Assembly (NCBI GenBank): GCA_900470445.1
Contig: UCAU01000002.1
Location: 27,507-91,506 of the forward strand
From: Hyphomicrobiales bacterium
Lineage (GTDB): Bacteria > Pseudomonadota > Alphaproteobacteria > Rhizobiales > Devosiaceae
Reading direction: 5' to 3'
DNA: 64,000 bases
The translations under genes and the position numbers were made by a program. Each line of letters begins with the position of its first letter. Position 1 is the first letter of the stretch. Under the pieces are notes generated by a model, which was given only the letters and a program-made list of their open reading frames with translations, did not search any database and was not told where the DNA came from. Shown here one piece after another: positions 56,903-64,000 of this stretch.

Positions 56903-58246
56903 ATGGAACCGCATATTTCAACGACGCCCTTTGGGCGGCGAGCGCTATCGCTTGGCATGATTTCAAGCCAGGTAGCAGCCAAGACGATGCCGAAGGACGC
57001 AACGGTCCACAAATGGCATGTCTTCCAGAACATCAAGGAAGCCAGGATTGCCCTGGGTGCGACTGATCGCGCCTTGGCTATTCTTGACGCCTTGCTGTCC
57101 TTCCATCCCGAAACCGCGCTCTATGGCGATAGCGAACTCATTGTCTGGCCGTCCAACGAGCAGTTGATCGGCCGGGCCAATGGCATGTCGCCGGCGACAC
57201 TTCGGCGCCATCTGGCAAACTTGGTCGATTGCGGCCTGGTCATCCGCCGGGACAGCCCCAATGGCAAACGCTTCGCCCGTAAAGGCTATGATGGCGAGAT
57301 CGAGCAGGCCTATGGCTTCGACATTTCTCCAATCGTTGCCCGCGCGGCCGAGTTCAAGGAGCTGGCGGAAGCCGTTCGCGCCGAGAAGAAGGCGCACCGC
57401 CTTGTTAAGGAACGGCTAACCATATGCCGCCGTGACATCGTCAAGATGATCGAAGCTGGTATTGAAGAGGGCGTGCCAGCCAACTGGGGTAGGGTGCAGC
57501 AAGCCTATCAGACCATCGTCGGCCAGATTCCGCGGACGGCACCACGGCAAGTCCTCGAGGCGATCGCTACGGACCTTGAGGACCTTTGGTCTGAAGTGCG
57601 TGACGTATTGGAATCCTTTGTGAAAACAGAGAATCTGAACGCCAATGAGTCTCAAACTGAGCGCCACATACAGAATTCAAAACCAGACTCTAAAAATGAA
57701 TCTGAACATCGCTTAGGAAAAATAGAAGAAGCGAGCGGCAGCGCCTCGGACCCAGATAACGTACGGAGCCTGCCGAAGCGTGAATTGCCATTGGGGATTG
57801 TTCTGGATGCCTGCCCGAACCTGCTTTGGTTGGTGAAGGGCGGCAGCGGCATTCGCAACTGGCGGGAGTTCCTTGCGGCCGCCGAGGTAGCCCGGCCGAG
57901 TTTGGGGATTAGCCCCAGCGCCTGGGAGGATGCACGCACCGCGATGGGCGAACAGCAGGCAGCGATCACCATTGCGGCGATCTACCAGCGGCAGGATCAG
58001 ATCAAAAGCGCCGGGGGTTATTTGCGGAATTTGACCGATCGGGCGAAGGACGGCAAATTCTCGGTCTGGCCGATGGTCATGGCTTTGGTTCGGGCCAAGC
58101 TTGATGCGGCGAAGGTGGCCAATAGTGGGGTGGCGGAAGCCGCGGACGAGTTGGAGACAGCTGGCAAAGTGGTTCGTACCGAGAAACGCCTCGAGATCAG
58201 TGACGCGCTGCGTCAAAACCTCGATAGGCGCGGGCCAAAATCGTGA
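56903..58246 (+). CDS. repC: Replication initiator RepC
   Basis: 447 residues; the N-terminal domain (GRRALSLGMISSQ, WPSNEQLIGRANGMSPATLRR) carries the initiator DNA-binding helix-turn-helix, and the C-terminal domain (GISPSAWEDARTAMG, QDQIKSAGGYLRNLT) is the conserved RepC part. RepC is the only gene strictly needed for replication of repABC plasmids, and the origin usually lies within it. Normal length. Confidence 0.95.
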   Translation: MEPHISTTPFGRRALSLGMISSQVAAKTMPKDATVHKWHVFQNIKEARIALGATDRALAILDALLSFHPETALYGDSELIVWPSNEQLIGRANGMSPATLRRHLANLVDCGLVIRRDSPNGKRFARKGYDGEIEQAYGFDISPIVARAAEFKELAEAVRAEKKAHRLVKERLTICRRDIVKMIEAGIEEGVPANWGRVQQAYQTIVGQIPRTAPRQVLEAIATDLEDLWSEVRDVLESFVKTENLNANESQTERHIQNSKPDSKNESEHRLGKIEEASGSASDPDNVRSLPKRELPLGIVLDACPNLLWLVKGGSGIRNWREFLAAAEVARPSLGISPSAWEDARTAMGEQQAAITIAAIYQRQDQIKSAGGYLRNLTDRAKDGKFSVWPMVMALVRAKLDAAKVANSGVAEAADELETAGKVVRTEKRLEISDALRQNLDRRGPKS

Positions 58247-58290
58247 TGGTGTTGATTGATTCCCAGGTCGGATGCCATATATTGCCGACA

Positions 58291-58307
58291 GTAGATGTGG
58301 CATCTAC
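58291..58307. promoter_or_regulatory. Dyad upstream of the RES-Xre operon
   Basis: GTAGATG and CATCTAC form a perfect 7-bp dyad around TGG. It lies just before the chosen antitoxin start and within the longer alternative frame, suggesting an operator bound by the antitoxin. Confidence 0.5.
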
Positions 58308-58313
58308 GCTTTC

Positions 58314-58718
58314 ATGGGTGATCGAGATATGGCCCAAATGCATAAAATGGCCGCTCAGGCGCTGCCGCTGGTTTTGTCCTATATGGATCCTGCGGGACGG
58401 ATCGCTGCAGAGCGAGTAGCAGACGGCTTCGGTATGTCTAAGTCGCAGCTGGCGGAGACGACTGGATTAGCGAGAGAGACCCTCTATCGCTCGGAGCGGA
58501 TAGGGGCGCCAAAAGCTCAGGGCCGGTTGCGGGAAATGCTGGAGATCATTAGCCGGGTGACCGACTGGGCTGGCGGCAAGGATCAGGCAATGGCTTGGTA
58601 TCGCGCCCAGCCCCTACCGGCCTTCGGAGGTCGGACTGCCGAAGCCCTGGTTAAAGACGGTAAGGCCTCGGCTGTCCGGGACTATCTTGATCATATGGCA
58701 CTTGGCGGATTTGCGTGA
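58314..58718 (+). CDS. Xre/MbcA/ParS-family antitoxin (DUF2384)
   Basis: 134 residues from ATG 58314; the frame extends to 58272 but would cover the dyad operator. Residues 30-70 form an Xre helix-turn-helix (FGMSKSQLAETTGLARETLYR); the C-terminus (GGRTAEALVKDGKASAVRDYL) is DUF2384. It neutralises the RES toxin encoded next, overlapping it by 4 bases. Confidence 0.88.
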   Translation: MGDRDMAQMHKMAAQALPLVLSYMDPAGRIAAERVADGFGMSKSQLAETTGLARETLYRSERIGAPKAQGRLREMLEIISRVTDWAGGKDQAMAWYRAQPLPAFGGRTAEALVKDGKASAVRDYLDHMALGGFA

Positions 58719-59230
58719 GATTCGTCGGTACTTGCTTTCGCGCTCACGATCCTCGTTGGGCATTCAAGCCGATTTCTGGCGAGGGAGCAGCGATACGAGG
58801 GGCGCGTTTTAATCCCCAGGGCGTGCCTGCGCTCTATCTTGGGCTCAGCATCATGACCGCGATCAAGGAGATCAGTCAGGGATTCGCGCACCGGCTCGAT
58901 CCGGTGCTGTGTTCCTACGATGTCGATTGCGAGGATGTTGTCGATCTGACGACAAAGCAGGGCAGGGGAGATGTGTCGGTGTCGATGGACGAGATGAGGT
59001 GTGCTTGGGCGTCAGCTCTCGCTGGTGGCAAGAGGCCTATCTCCTGGTCGATTTATGACCGACTCGTTACACAGGGCGTCGCTGGCATTCTCGTGCCCAG
59101 CTATGCTTCTGGCGCCGATGAAGAAGATCGCAATCTGGTTCTGTGGAATTGGGGACCGACGCTGCCACACCAGGTCGAGGTTTTTGATCCTAGCGGCCGG
59201 CTGCCGCGCGATCAGCTATCGTGGAGTTAG
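58715..59230 (+). CDS. RES-domain toxin (NAD+-degrading)
   Basis: 171 residues with the RES fold: GARFNPQGVPALYLGLS with arginine R31 and tyrosine Y41, then EISQGF, and a serine in VPSYASG. RES toxins phosphorolyse or hydrolyse NAD+, stopping growth when the antitoxin is lost. The pair stabilises the plasmid by post-segregational killing. Confidence 0.9.
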   Translation: MRFVGTCFRAHDPRWAFKPISGEGAAIRGARFNPQGVPALYLGLSIMTAIKEISQGFAHRLDPVLCSYDVDCEDVVDLTTKQGRGDVSVSMDEMRCAWASALAGGKRPISWSIYDRLVTQGVAGILVPSYASGADEEDRNLVLWNWGPTLPHQVEVFDPSGRLPRDQLSWS

Positions 59231-59373
59231 CTGGCTCGACTAAACACGAGCACACGGTTTTATGGGAACCAATAAACACATAAACCTAGTGCTAACGACC
59301 GTAAATGCGCCCTATCGGGAGCAACTAGATGGCACGACATTGGCTGCTTGCCTTTCCGACGTCGAGCTCGACA

Positions 59374-59553
59374 AGTAGCACCCCCGGGCACGACGGTCGG
59401 CTAGCGGTGCAAGCCTTTTCGGATTACGGGAAGGGCAGGGGACATCCTGCTCAGCTTAACCTGGCCGATTGCCTGTCCTACGCCTGTGCCAAAAACCGCA
59501 AGATGCCACTGCTCTACAAGGGCAATGACTTCGCGCACACCGATCTGGCCTGA
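59374..59553 (+). pseudogene. C-terminal fragment of a PIN-domain (VapC) toxin
   Basis: [29 protein letters not shown] and [15 protein letters not shown] are the typical C-terminal third of VapC. The catalytic N-terminal aspartate region is missing; the bases before it (from 59329) do not read as VapC. It sits next to an integrase gene, consistent with deletion at that end. Confidence 0.7.
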
Positions 59554-59563
59554 TTTCGCTGGG

Positions 59564-60637
59564 CTAAAGGCCCGCAGCCTTGGTGAGGTTGACCCGGAAC
59601 CGATCGCGGCGGCGTTGGTAGCGGCGGGTCATTTCCGCCGAGGCATGCCCGAGCTGCTTCTGCACATAGCGCTCATCGACCTCAGCCGAGGAGGCTAGGC
59701 CGGCGCGCAGCGAATGTCCGGCAAATTTTTGCTCTCGTTCATCCTCCGAAAGATCCCCACGCACCCCTGCAGCAATGGCGGTTCGTTTGACGAGGCGGGC
59801 AACCTCCTGATCGCGCAGCCGCTCGGACCCGACGGTCTTGCCTTGCCCCGTGACCCGCCGAAACAGCGGTCCATGGGCGATGCGGCCCAGCTTGAGCCAT
59901 GTTTCCAATGCGACCACGGGGCAGGTACCGTCGGAGGAGCCGCGGCCGATCTCGACCTCTCGCCAGCCGTTTTTGCCACGGAGGGTCAAAACCATGCCGC
60001 GTTCGAGGATCTCAACCCAGCCCGAGGAATCCTCAGTTTGCTTGGGGCCAACGTCGAGACCGACAACTTCCGAGCGCCGTAGGCCCCCAGCGAACCCCAT
60101 TAGCAGCATGGCCCGATCGCGTAGGCCGCGTAGCGTGCCGCGGTCGAGGGTCTCGAGCATGGCGATTAGATCCTCGGGCAGCACGGCCTCCTTCTGTACG
60201 GGCGGCCGGCCGTGGGTGTTGCGGATGCCGTCAAGCACCGTGGCAATGTGGCGATCGCCGCGATCGAGCCGCTCACCAAGCTGGAGATAGTGCCAGGAAA
60301 GGGCGGACAGCCGGCGCTCGATGCTGGAGACGGCGGCGGGCTGGCGATTGGCGGTCGCAGCGCCGGACGCGCAGGCGGTGATGTACAGCCCGACGATCTG
60401 CGGGTCGGGTGGGAGATGCTCGAGGCCCTGCCGCCGGCACCAGGAACAGAAGTGTTTCCAGTCACTATCATAGGCCCGGCGGGTATTGGGCGAGCTGGCT
60501 GCCGCGACATATTCGCGGGCGCGATCGGCGAGTTGTTCCAGATGCGCCGGCAGGCTGGCCGCCGGCGGGGCAGGGGAGGGGACACTAGCGGGCACACCGG
60601 GGTCCCGATGTTCAAGGTCGTTGGGGTCAGGTGCCAT
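59564..60637 (-). CDS. Tyrosine recombinase (integrase/phage type)
   Basis: 357 residues with the full catalytic set: R187 (GGLRRSEV), K222 (GKNGW), H308 and R311 (HSLRAG), H331 (LGHASAEMTRRY) and nucleophile Y340. N-terminal SAM-like DNA-binding domain at residues 35-130. Relatives of this gene sit next to DUF1403 and ScpB genes in rhizobial plasmids. It may resolve plasmid multimers or mediate cointegration; no att site is identified. Confidence 0.9.
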   Translation of the reverse strand: MAPDPNDLEHRDPGVPASVPSPAPPAASLPAHLEQLADRAREYVAAASSPNTRRAYDSDWKHFCSWCRRQGLEHLPPDPQIVGLYITACASGAATANRQPAAVSSIERRLSALSWHYLQLGERLDRGDRHIATVLDGIRNTHGRPPVQKEAVLPEDLIAMLETLDRGTLRGLRDRAMLLMGFAGGLRRSEVVGLDVGPKQTEDSSGWVEILERGMVLTLRGKNGWREVEIGRGSSDGTCPVVALETWLKLGRIAHGPLFRRVTGQGKTVGSERLRDQEVARLVKRTAIAAGVRGDLSEDEREQKFAGHSLRAGLASSAEVDERYVQKQLGHASAEMTRRYQRRRDRFRVNLTKAAGL

Positions 60638-60642
60638 GTATT

Positions 60643-61047
60643 CTAACCAAGATCCCAGGGGTTGACGACATCAGCGCCCGTGTCACCAAAGTCGGCGACG
60701 TTCCGTGTCACCACCACCAAATCGTGTACGATGGCCGTGGCGGCGATCAGACCATCCACGTCCCCGCGCGGTCGGATAGCGGCGATGCGGCCCCACTCCA
60801 CCGAAATATGATCGGTGACGGGCAGGATGCGGTCTGCATGCTGGTGGCGGAGCTTGCGGAGCCATTCGGCGAGGTGGCCAGCGGTCGTGGGGTCGGATTT
60901 CTGCTTGAGCGCGATTCCTCGCATGATCTCTCCCAGGGTCAGGGTACTCAGATGGATCGCCTGGGGATCGGTGGATCGCATCCATGCGACCGCTTCGGCC
61001 GTGCCACGCCGTGCCTCCGAAATCACATTGGTATCAATGAGATACAT
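60643..61047 (-). CDS. PIN-domain toxin (VapC/FitB type)
   Basis: 134 residues with the PIN acidic quartet visible in YLIDTNVISE, TLGEIMRG, DGLIAATAI and TRNVADFGD. It cleaves RNA as a type II toxin. It overlaps the antitoxin stop by 1 base. Confidence 0.9.
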   Translation of the reverse strand: MYLIDTNVISEARRGTAEAVAWMRSTDPQAIHLSTLTLGEIMRGIALKQKSDPTTAGHLAEWLRKLRHQHADRILPVTDHISVEWGRIAAIRPRGDVDGLIAATAIVHDLVVVTRNVADFGDTGADVVNPWDLG

Positions 61048-61301
61048 CAGAACACCGGCTCGCGGCTCGGCCGCTTTTGTCTGTCATCAACGGCGTTCGC
61101 GAACGCTTCATCCCAGGCTGGGCCGGCCAGAAGGTCAGTAACGATGTTCGGTCTATTGCCGGTCAGCGTGTCATAGTCCTCGACCGACAGGATAACGGCC
61201 GCACGCGCGCCACGCAGCGTTACGGTTTGCGGTCCTTCCGTACGCGCCTTTTGCACGACTTTGGAAAACTGGTTCTTAGCGTCCTGCAGGTGCCAATCCA
61301 T
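61047..61301 (-). CDS. Phd/YefM-family antitoxin
   Basis: 84 residues beginning MDWHLQDAKNQFSKVVQKA, with the Phd fold segment TVTLRGARAAVILSVEDY and an acidic-basic C-terminus that binds the toxin. An operator dyad (61317-61335) lies 16 bases before the start. Intact type II antitoxin of the pair. Confidence 0.9.
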   Translation of the reverse strand: MDWHLQDAKNQFSKVVQKARTEGPQTVTLRGARAAVILSVEDYDTLTGNRPNIVTDLLAGPAWDEAFANAVDDRQKRPSREPVF

Positions 61302-61316
61302 GATGACTCTCCAATC

Positions 61317-61335
61317 TAGCTAGTCTGGCTAGCTA
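61317..61335. promoter_or_regulatory. TAGCTAG dyad upstream of the Phd-PIN operon
   Basis: TAGCTAG and CTAGCTA flank TCTGG as a perfect inverted repeat immediately before the antitoxin start. It is probably the autoregulatory operator. Confidence 0.5.
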
Positions 61336-61569
61336 TATAGGCCTTCTATCATATTCGTTCAACCGACACCTGCCGGCGGGCTCTAGGGGCGAGCAGAGCC
61401 GTGCTGAGGGTGGTTTTCCGCGTTCGCGTCGAGTTTTTGGGTCATTCCCTCTATAATGAGCAAAACGAATGATAATGCAAGATTATCAGTCATTATTATC
61501 TGCCGACAGGTAGGGCGCGTAAGTGCGGTTTGTATCGCGTTAAGCGCCGCGTCGTGTTAGCCTCCGGCT

Positions 61570-62526
61570 ATGAACGCGCGCGCTGATTTGCTCCCTGCCG
61601 ACTCTCCGCTAGTGCCAAAAGTGCCGGTGTGGGCGCGACCCCGCGGGCTGGTGCTGCACGATACCGACGCGGCCTATCTGGCCGGCGCCGCCTTGAATTC
61701 CTTGGATAATCTGGTGCGCCAGGAGTTGTCCTGGGCCGGCGTCTGGCGCCAGCGGCTGGCCCTGCAAAGCGCTGCGGCGGCGGCGAATTTGACTGGGCGC
61801 CGCGAGGACGAATCCGCCCTGCGTGACACCCACTATTTGCGCAGCGCAGGCGACGACCCGGGCCCCGCGGGCCACATTTTGATGGCCTGGCGCCGATTGG
61901 CCAGCCGCACCACCGGGTTTGACGCGGAAACCGTAGGTCCGGTCGCAAAACAGCATTTTGCTCTGCAGTGGGATGACGCCCTCGCCGAGGTGGTGGCCAA
62001 TGCCGAGGACATGGTTCTGTCGTCGCGGCCGGCGCCAGTGCTGGCAGCCGAGATCGCCGCCGCCGTCTATCGGGCCCGGCCCGATGCCGAACTTTTGGGG
62101 TTCTGGCTTGCCGACATGCTGCTCGCCCAAAAGTTCAGATGGCCCGTGCCGGTGCCGCTGCTGATGGGGCAGGTGTCGTCGACCGTCTTCAAATCCGGCG
62201 AACACCGCAAGCGCATGCGGCCAGGAGGAGAAAGCTGGGGCCGGGCGGTGTTTTTAGCCTATGCGACAGCGGCGGCGGAGGCCTGCGATCTCGGGATAGA
62301 ACTGGCCCAGCGTGCGGCAAAGTTAGCCGCGGTCGCGCCAAAGCTGCGGGCCAAGGGTTCTGGCGACATCATCAAACTGCTGCTGTCCGATGACGCGGTG
62401 CCGGGGTCGTGGTCGAGTCCAAAACTGTCGGCGCGCGGGGCCCGGCGGCTGTTTGATCGGCTGGGTGAGTTGGGCGCCGTGCGCGAGCTCAGTGGTCGGC
62501 CGACGTTCCGGCTCTACGGGTTGTGA
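61570..62526 (+). CDS. DUF1403 family protein
   Basis: 318 residues rich in alanine and tryptophan. Family features are LHDTDAAYLAGAALNSLDNL, LRDTHYLRS and FWLADMLLAQKFRWP. DUF1403 genes are found on alphaproteobacterial plasmids beside integrase and scpB genes, with unknown function. A stretch of A/T-rich sequence before the start probably contains the promoter. Confidence 0.85.
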   Translation: MNARADLLPADSPLVPKVPVWARPRGLVLHDTDAAYLAGAALNSLDNLVRQELSWAGVWRQRLALQSAAAAANLTGRREDESALRDTHYLRSAGDDPGPAGHILMAWRRLASRTTGFDAETVGPVAKQHFALQWDDALAEVVANAEDMVLSSRPAPVLAAEIAAAVYRARPDAELLGFWLADMLLAQKFRWPVPVPLLMGQVSSTVFKSGEHRKRMRPGGESWGRAVFLAYATAAAEACDLGIELAQRAAKLAAVAPKLRAKGSGDIIKLLLSDDAVPGSWSSPKLSARGARRLFDRLGELGAVRELSGRPTFRLYGL

Positions 62527-62532
62527 GGGCGC

Positions 62533-63222
62533 ATGGCCAGGAAAAAGAGGACAGATGCCGAACCGCCGATTTTTGATGCCGAGTTGGCTGACATGCCGGC
62601 GGACCTGCGCTGGCGTGAGTGGATGAACCGGATTGAGGCCGTGCTGTTCGCGGCGCCCAGGCCGGTGGAGCGGGGGGCCCTGGCGCGGGTGGTCGGTCGC
62701 GATGCGAGCATCGACCTGCTGATCGATGACATCCGTGAAGGGTTGCGGGGCAAGCCCTATGACGTGGTCAGCATCGCCGGCGGGTGGGCGTTTCGCACCC
62801 GAACGGCCTATGCCGATGCGATTGCCACGTCTGCTGCGGTGCCAGACCGTGGGGTTGATCTGACCCAGAACGAGGCCATGGTGCTGGTGTCGATTGCCTA
62901 TCATCAGCCGGTAACGCGGGCAGGGGTGTCGGAAATCCTGGGGCGGGAGGTGTCGCGCGATGTTATTGGCGCTCTGAGGAGCAAAAATATGATCACCGCG
63001 GGGCCGCGCAGCCCGACGGCGGGGGCGCCGTTCACCTATGTGACGTCCAGGGGGTTCTTGGAGCATTTCGGGCTTAATACGCTGCGCGACTTGCCTGATG
63101 TGGAGGCGCTGCAGGACTCGGGACTGCTGAATGGCGGCGAAGGTGTCGAGAGTCCGGGGCAGCTTCGGCGCTCGCCAACGCACGTTGCTGACATCGAGAC
63201 GACACGCGCCGACCAAGACTGA
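62533..63222 (+). CDS. scpB: Plasmid-borne ScpB-like protein
   Basis: 229 residues with two winged-helix domains: RIEAVLFAAPRPVERGALARV, then NEAMVLVSIAYHQPVTRAGVSEI, the ScpB signature. ScpB is a subunit of the SMC condensin complex, but no scpA or smc is near. It lies 6 bases after the DUF1403 gene and is probably co-transcribed. Its plasmid role is unknown. Confidence 0.88.
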   Translation: MARKKRTDAEPPIFDAELADMPADLRWREWMNRIEAVLFAAPRPVERGALARVVGRDASIDLLIDDIREGLRGKPYDVVSIAGGWAFRTRTAYADAIATSAAVPDRGVDLTQNEAMVLVSIAYHQPVTRAGVSEILGREVSRDVIGALRSKNMITAGPRSPTAGAPFTYVTSRGFLEHFGLNTLRDLPDVEALQDSGLLNGGEGVESPGQLRRSPTHVADIETTRADQD

Positions 63223-63898
63223 GGCTGACGCATAGGCTGACGGCTTCGCGCCCCATCCGGCGGTTTCCTCGGCAGCAGCAATCACCCAAAAGTGGACGTC
63301 TTGAGCAAGCAACTCACGGCAGAGACATCCGGCGCTCAGCGACGATTCTCATATGCCGTGCGTAGGTGAGCAAGTTCGGACCAACACTCGACGATCTTCA
63401 TGCCGAGATCGGCAGGAGCCCGCCAGACTGCCCGCTATTACGGGCGGCAGCGACCGCCAGGGCCAACGCAATATTCCAAGTGCATAGCCACCAGCAAGAA
63501 GAACACGGTTGCTCCAGACAGTTTTTCGTCAGGGCGATAGGTGTACCGCATAGGCCTGAAGGCCAGCGCCGGCGAGTGTGAGTAGCAGGGCGATCGTGCC
63601 AAGGACACCATATATAGCCGCTCTAGCATGACCAAGCTGGGTCCTGTCGTTCACATGGCTTCAACCCGGGGATTGGCTCCAGGCCGGCGAACGGGTGCGG
63701 AAGTTCCGGCCGGGCGGTAACTGCGTGGTTATACGGAGGCCGGCTTCGGCTGTACTGATACACACGGGCTCTTTCTCGGTTAGGCGTCTGCCCCAATATC
63801 CGCGGCGCTGATCCCGCTTAGTTCTCCCTCGAACGGAAATACGCGCGCGGCGCAGATATCTTCTGCAATCTTCCGCCCGACGGGGGGCGCCACAATCG
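63223..63898. other. 676-base region with no clear gene
   Basis: No reading frame is convincing. A minus-strand stretch near 63560-63640 reads AAIYGVLGTIALLLTLAGAG, like a membrane helix, but breaks soon after; it may be a decayed gene. A GC-rich stretch follows up to the exporter gene. Confidence 0.35.
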
Positions 63899-64000
63899 TT
63901 ACCGATACCCCGCCGCCTGCAACTCGAACAACTCGGCATAGCGCCCACGCAGCGCCACCAATTGCTCATGCGAGCCGGACTCCAGGATCGCGCCATTCTC
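63899..64000 (-). CDS. ABC exporter ATP-binding/permease protein, C-terminal end
   Basis: The last 33 residues read GAILESGSHEQLVALRGRYAEL and end GYR, which is the typical C-terminus of MsbA/HlyB-type exporters (D-loop region already passed). The rest lies beyond the window, so the substrate cannot be told. Confidence 0.75.
   Translation of the reverse strand, partial: ENGAILESGSHEQLVALRGRYAELFELQAAGYR

Noticed and set aside
63366..63581. Short frames near the right edge (63366-63581, 63438-63635, 63661-63996)
   Set aside because: No motif, no ribosome-binding site and conflicting frames; at best a decayed gene.

Overview
The window looks like part of a conjugative repABC plasmid from an alphaproteobacterium, probably of the order Hyphomicrobiales. 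repABC replicons and the Ti-plasmid-type tra/trb gene orders point there; the genus cannot be fixed from sequence alone. Coordinates of coding features include the stop codon.

Layout. (1) 1-5.6 kb: two adjacent large surface-protein genes, a DUF11-repeat adhesin cut by the window edge and an outer-membrane beta-barrel protein. (2) 5.8-8.0 kb: three small exported proteins of unknown function. (3) 8.2-17 kb: a stress and signalling stretch with a YciE-type ferritin-like protein behind an EcfG-type promoter, a DUF72 protein, a decayed cydB-cydX pair, an HWE histidine kinase, RsgA, and a divergent pair of cyclic-di-GMP proteins (HD-GYP and GAF-GGDEF-EAL). (4) 17.4-26.4 kb: DUF736 protein, decayed vapBC, WGR protein, then traG-traD-traC diverging from traA-traF-traB across an oriT. 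(5) 26.4-34.8 kb: a sugar-uptake cargo cluster (binding protein, two permeases, ATPase, isomerase, VOC proteins, aldo/keto reductase, LacI regulator). (6) 35.2-43.4 kb: a second cargo cluster with a LysR regulator, a polyamine-type ABC transporter, a TauD-like dioxygenase, an RraA-like protein and a nitrilase-family amidohydrolase. (7) 43.9-54.3 kb: a TraR-type LuxR regulator and the complete trbBCDEJLFGHI mating-pair operon, lacking trbK. (8) 54.5-58.2 kb: repA, repB and repC with an antisense RNA in the repB-repC gap. (9) 58.3-63.2 kb: a RES-Xre toxin-antitoxin pair, a PIN fragment, a tyrosine recombinase, a Phd-PIN toxin-antitoxin pair, a DUF1403 protein and a plasmid ScpB. The last 100 bases hold the C-terminus of an ABC exporter.

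The most interesting signal is regulatory. A near-identical 18-bp palindrome with core ACCAAATYTGGT occurs once in the traC-traA gap beside oriT and twice in the trbB-repA gap. As I recall, these are the places where tra boxes lie in Ti plasmids. The window encodes a TraR homologue that keeps all six acyl-homoserine-lactone-contacting residues at a constant +3 offset from TraR, but no traI (luxI) and no recognisable traM. I infer a quorum-sensing conjugation switch with an operator unlike the Ti tra box. A second inferred circuit joins the LysR gene, the ABC-transporter operon and the dioxygenase operon through shared ATTGATA half-sites.
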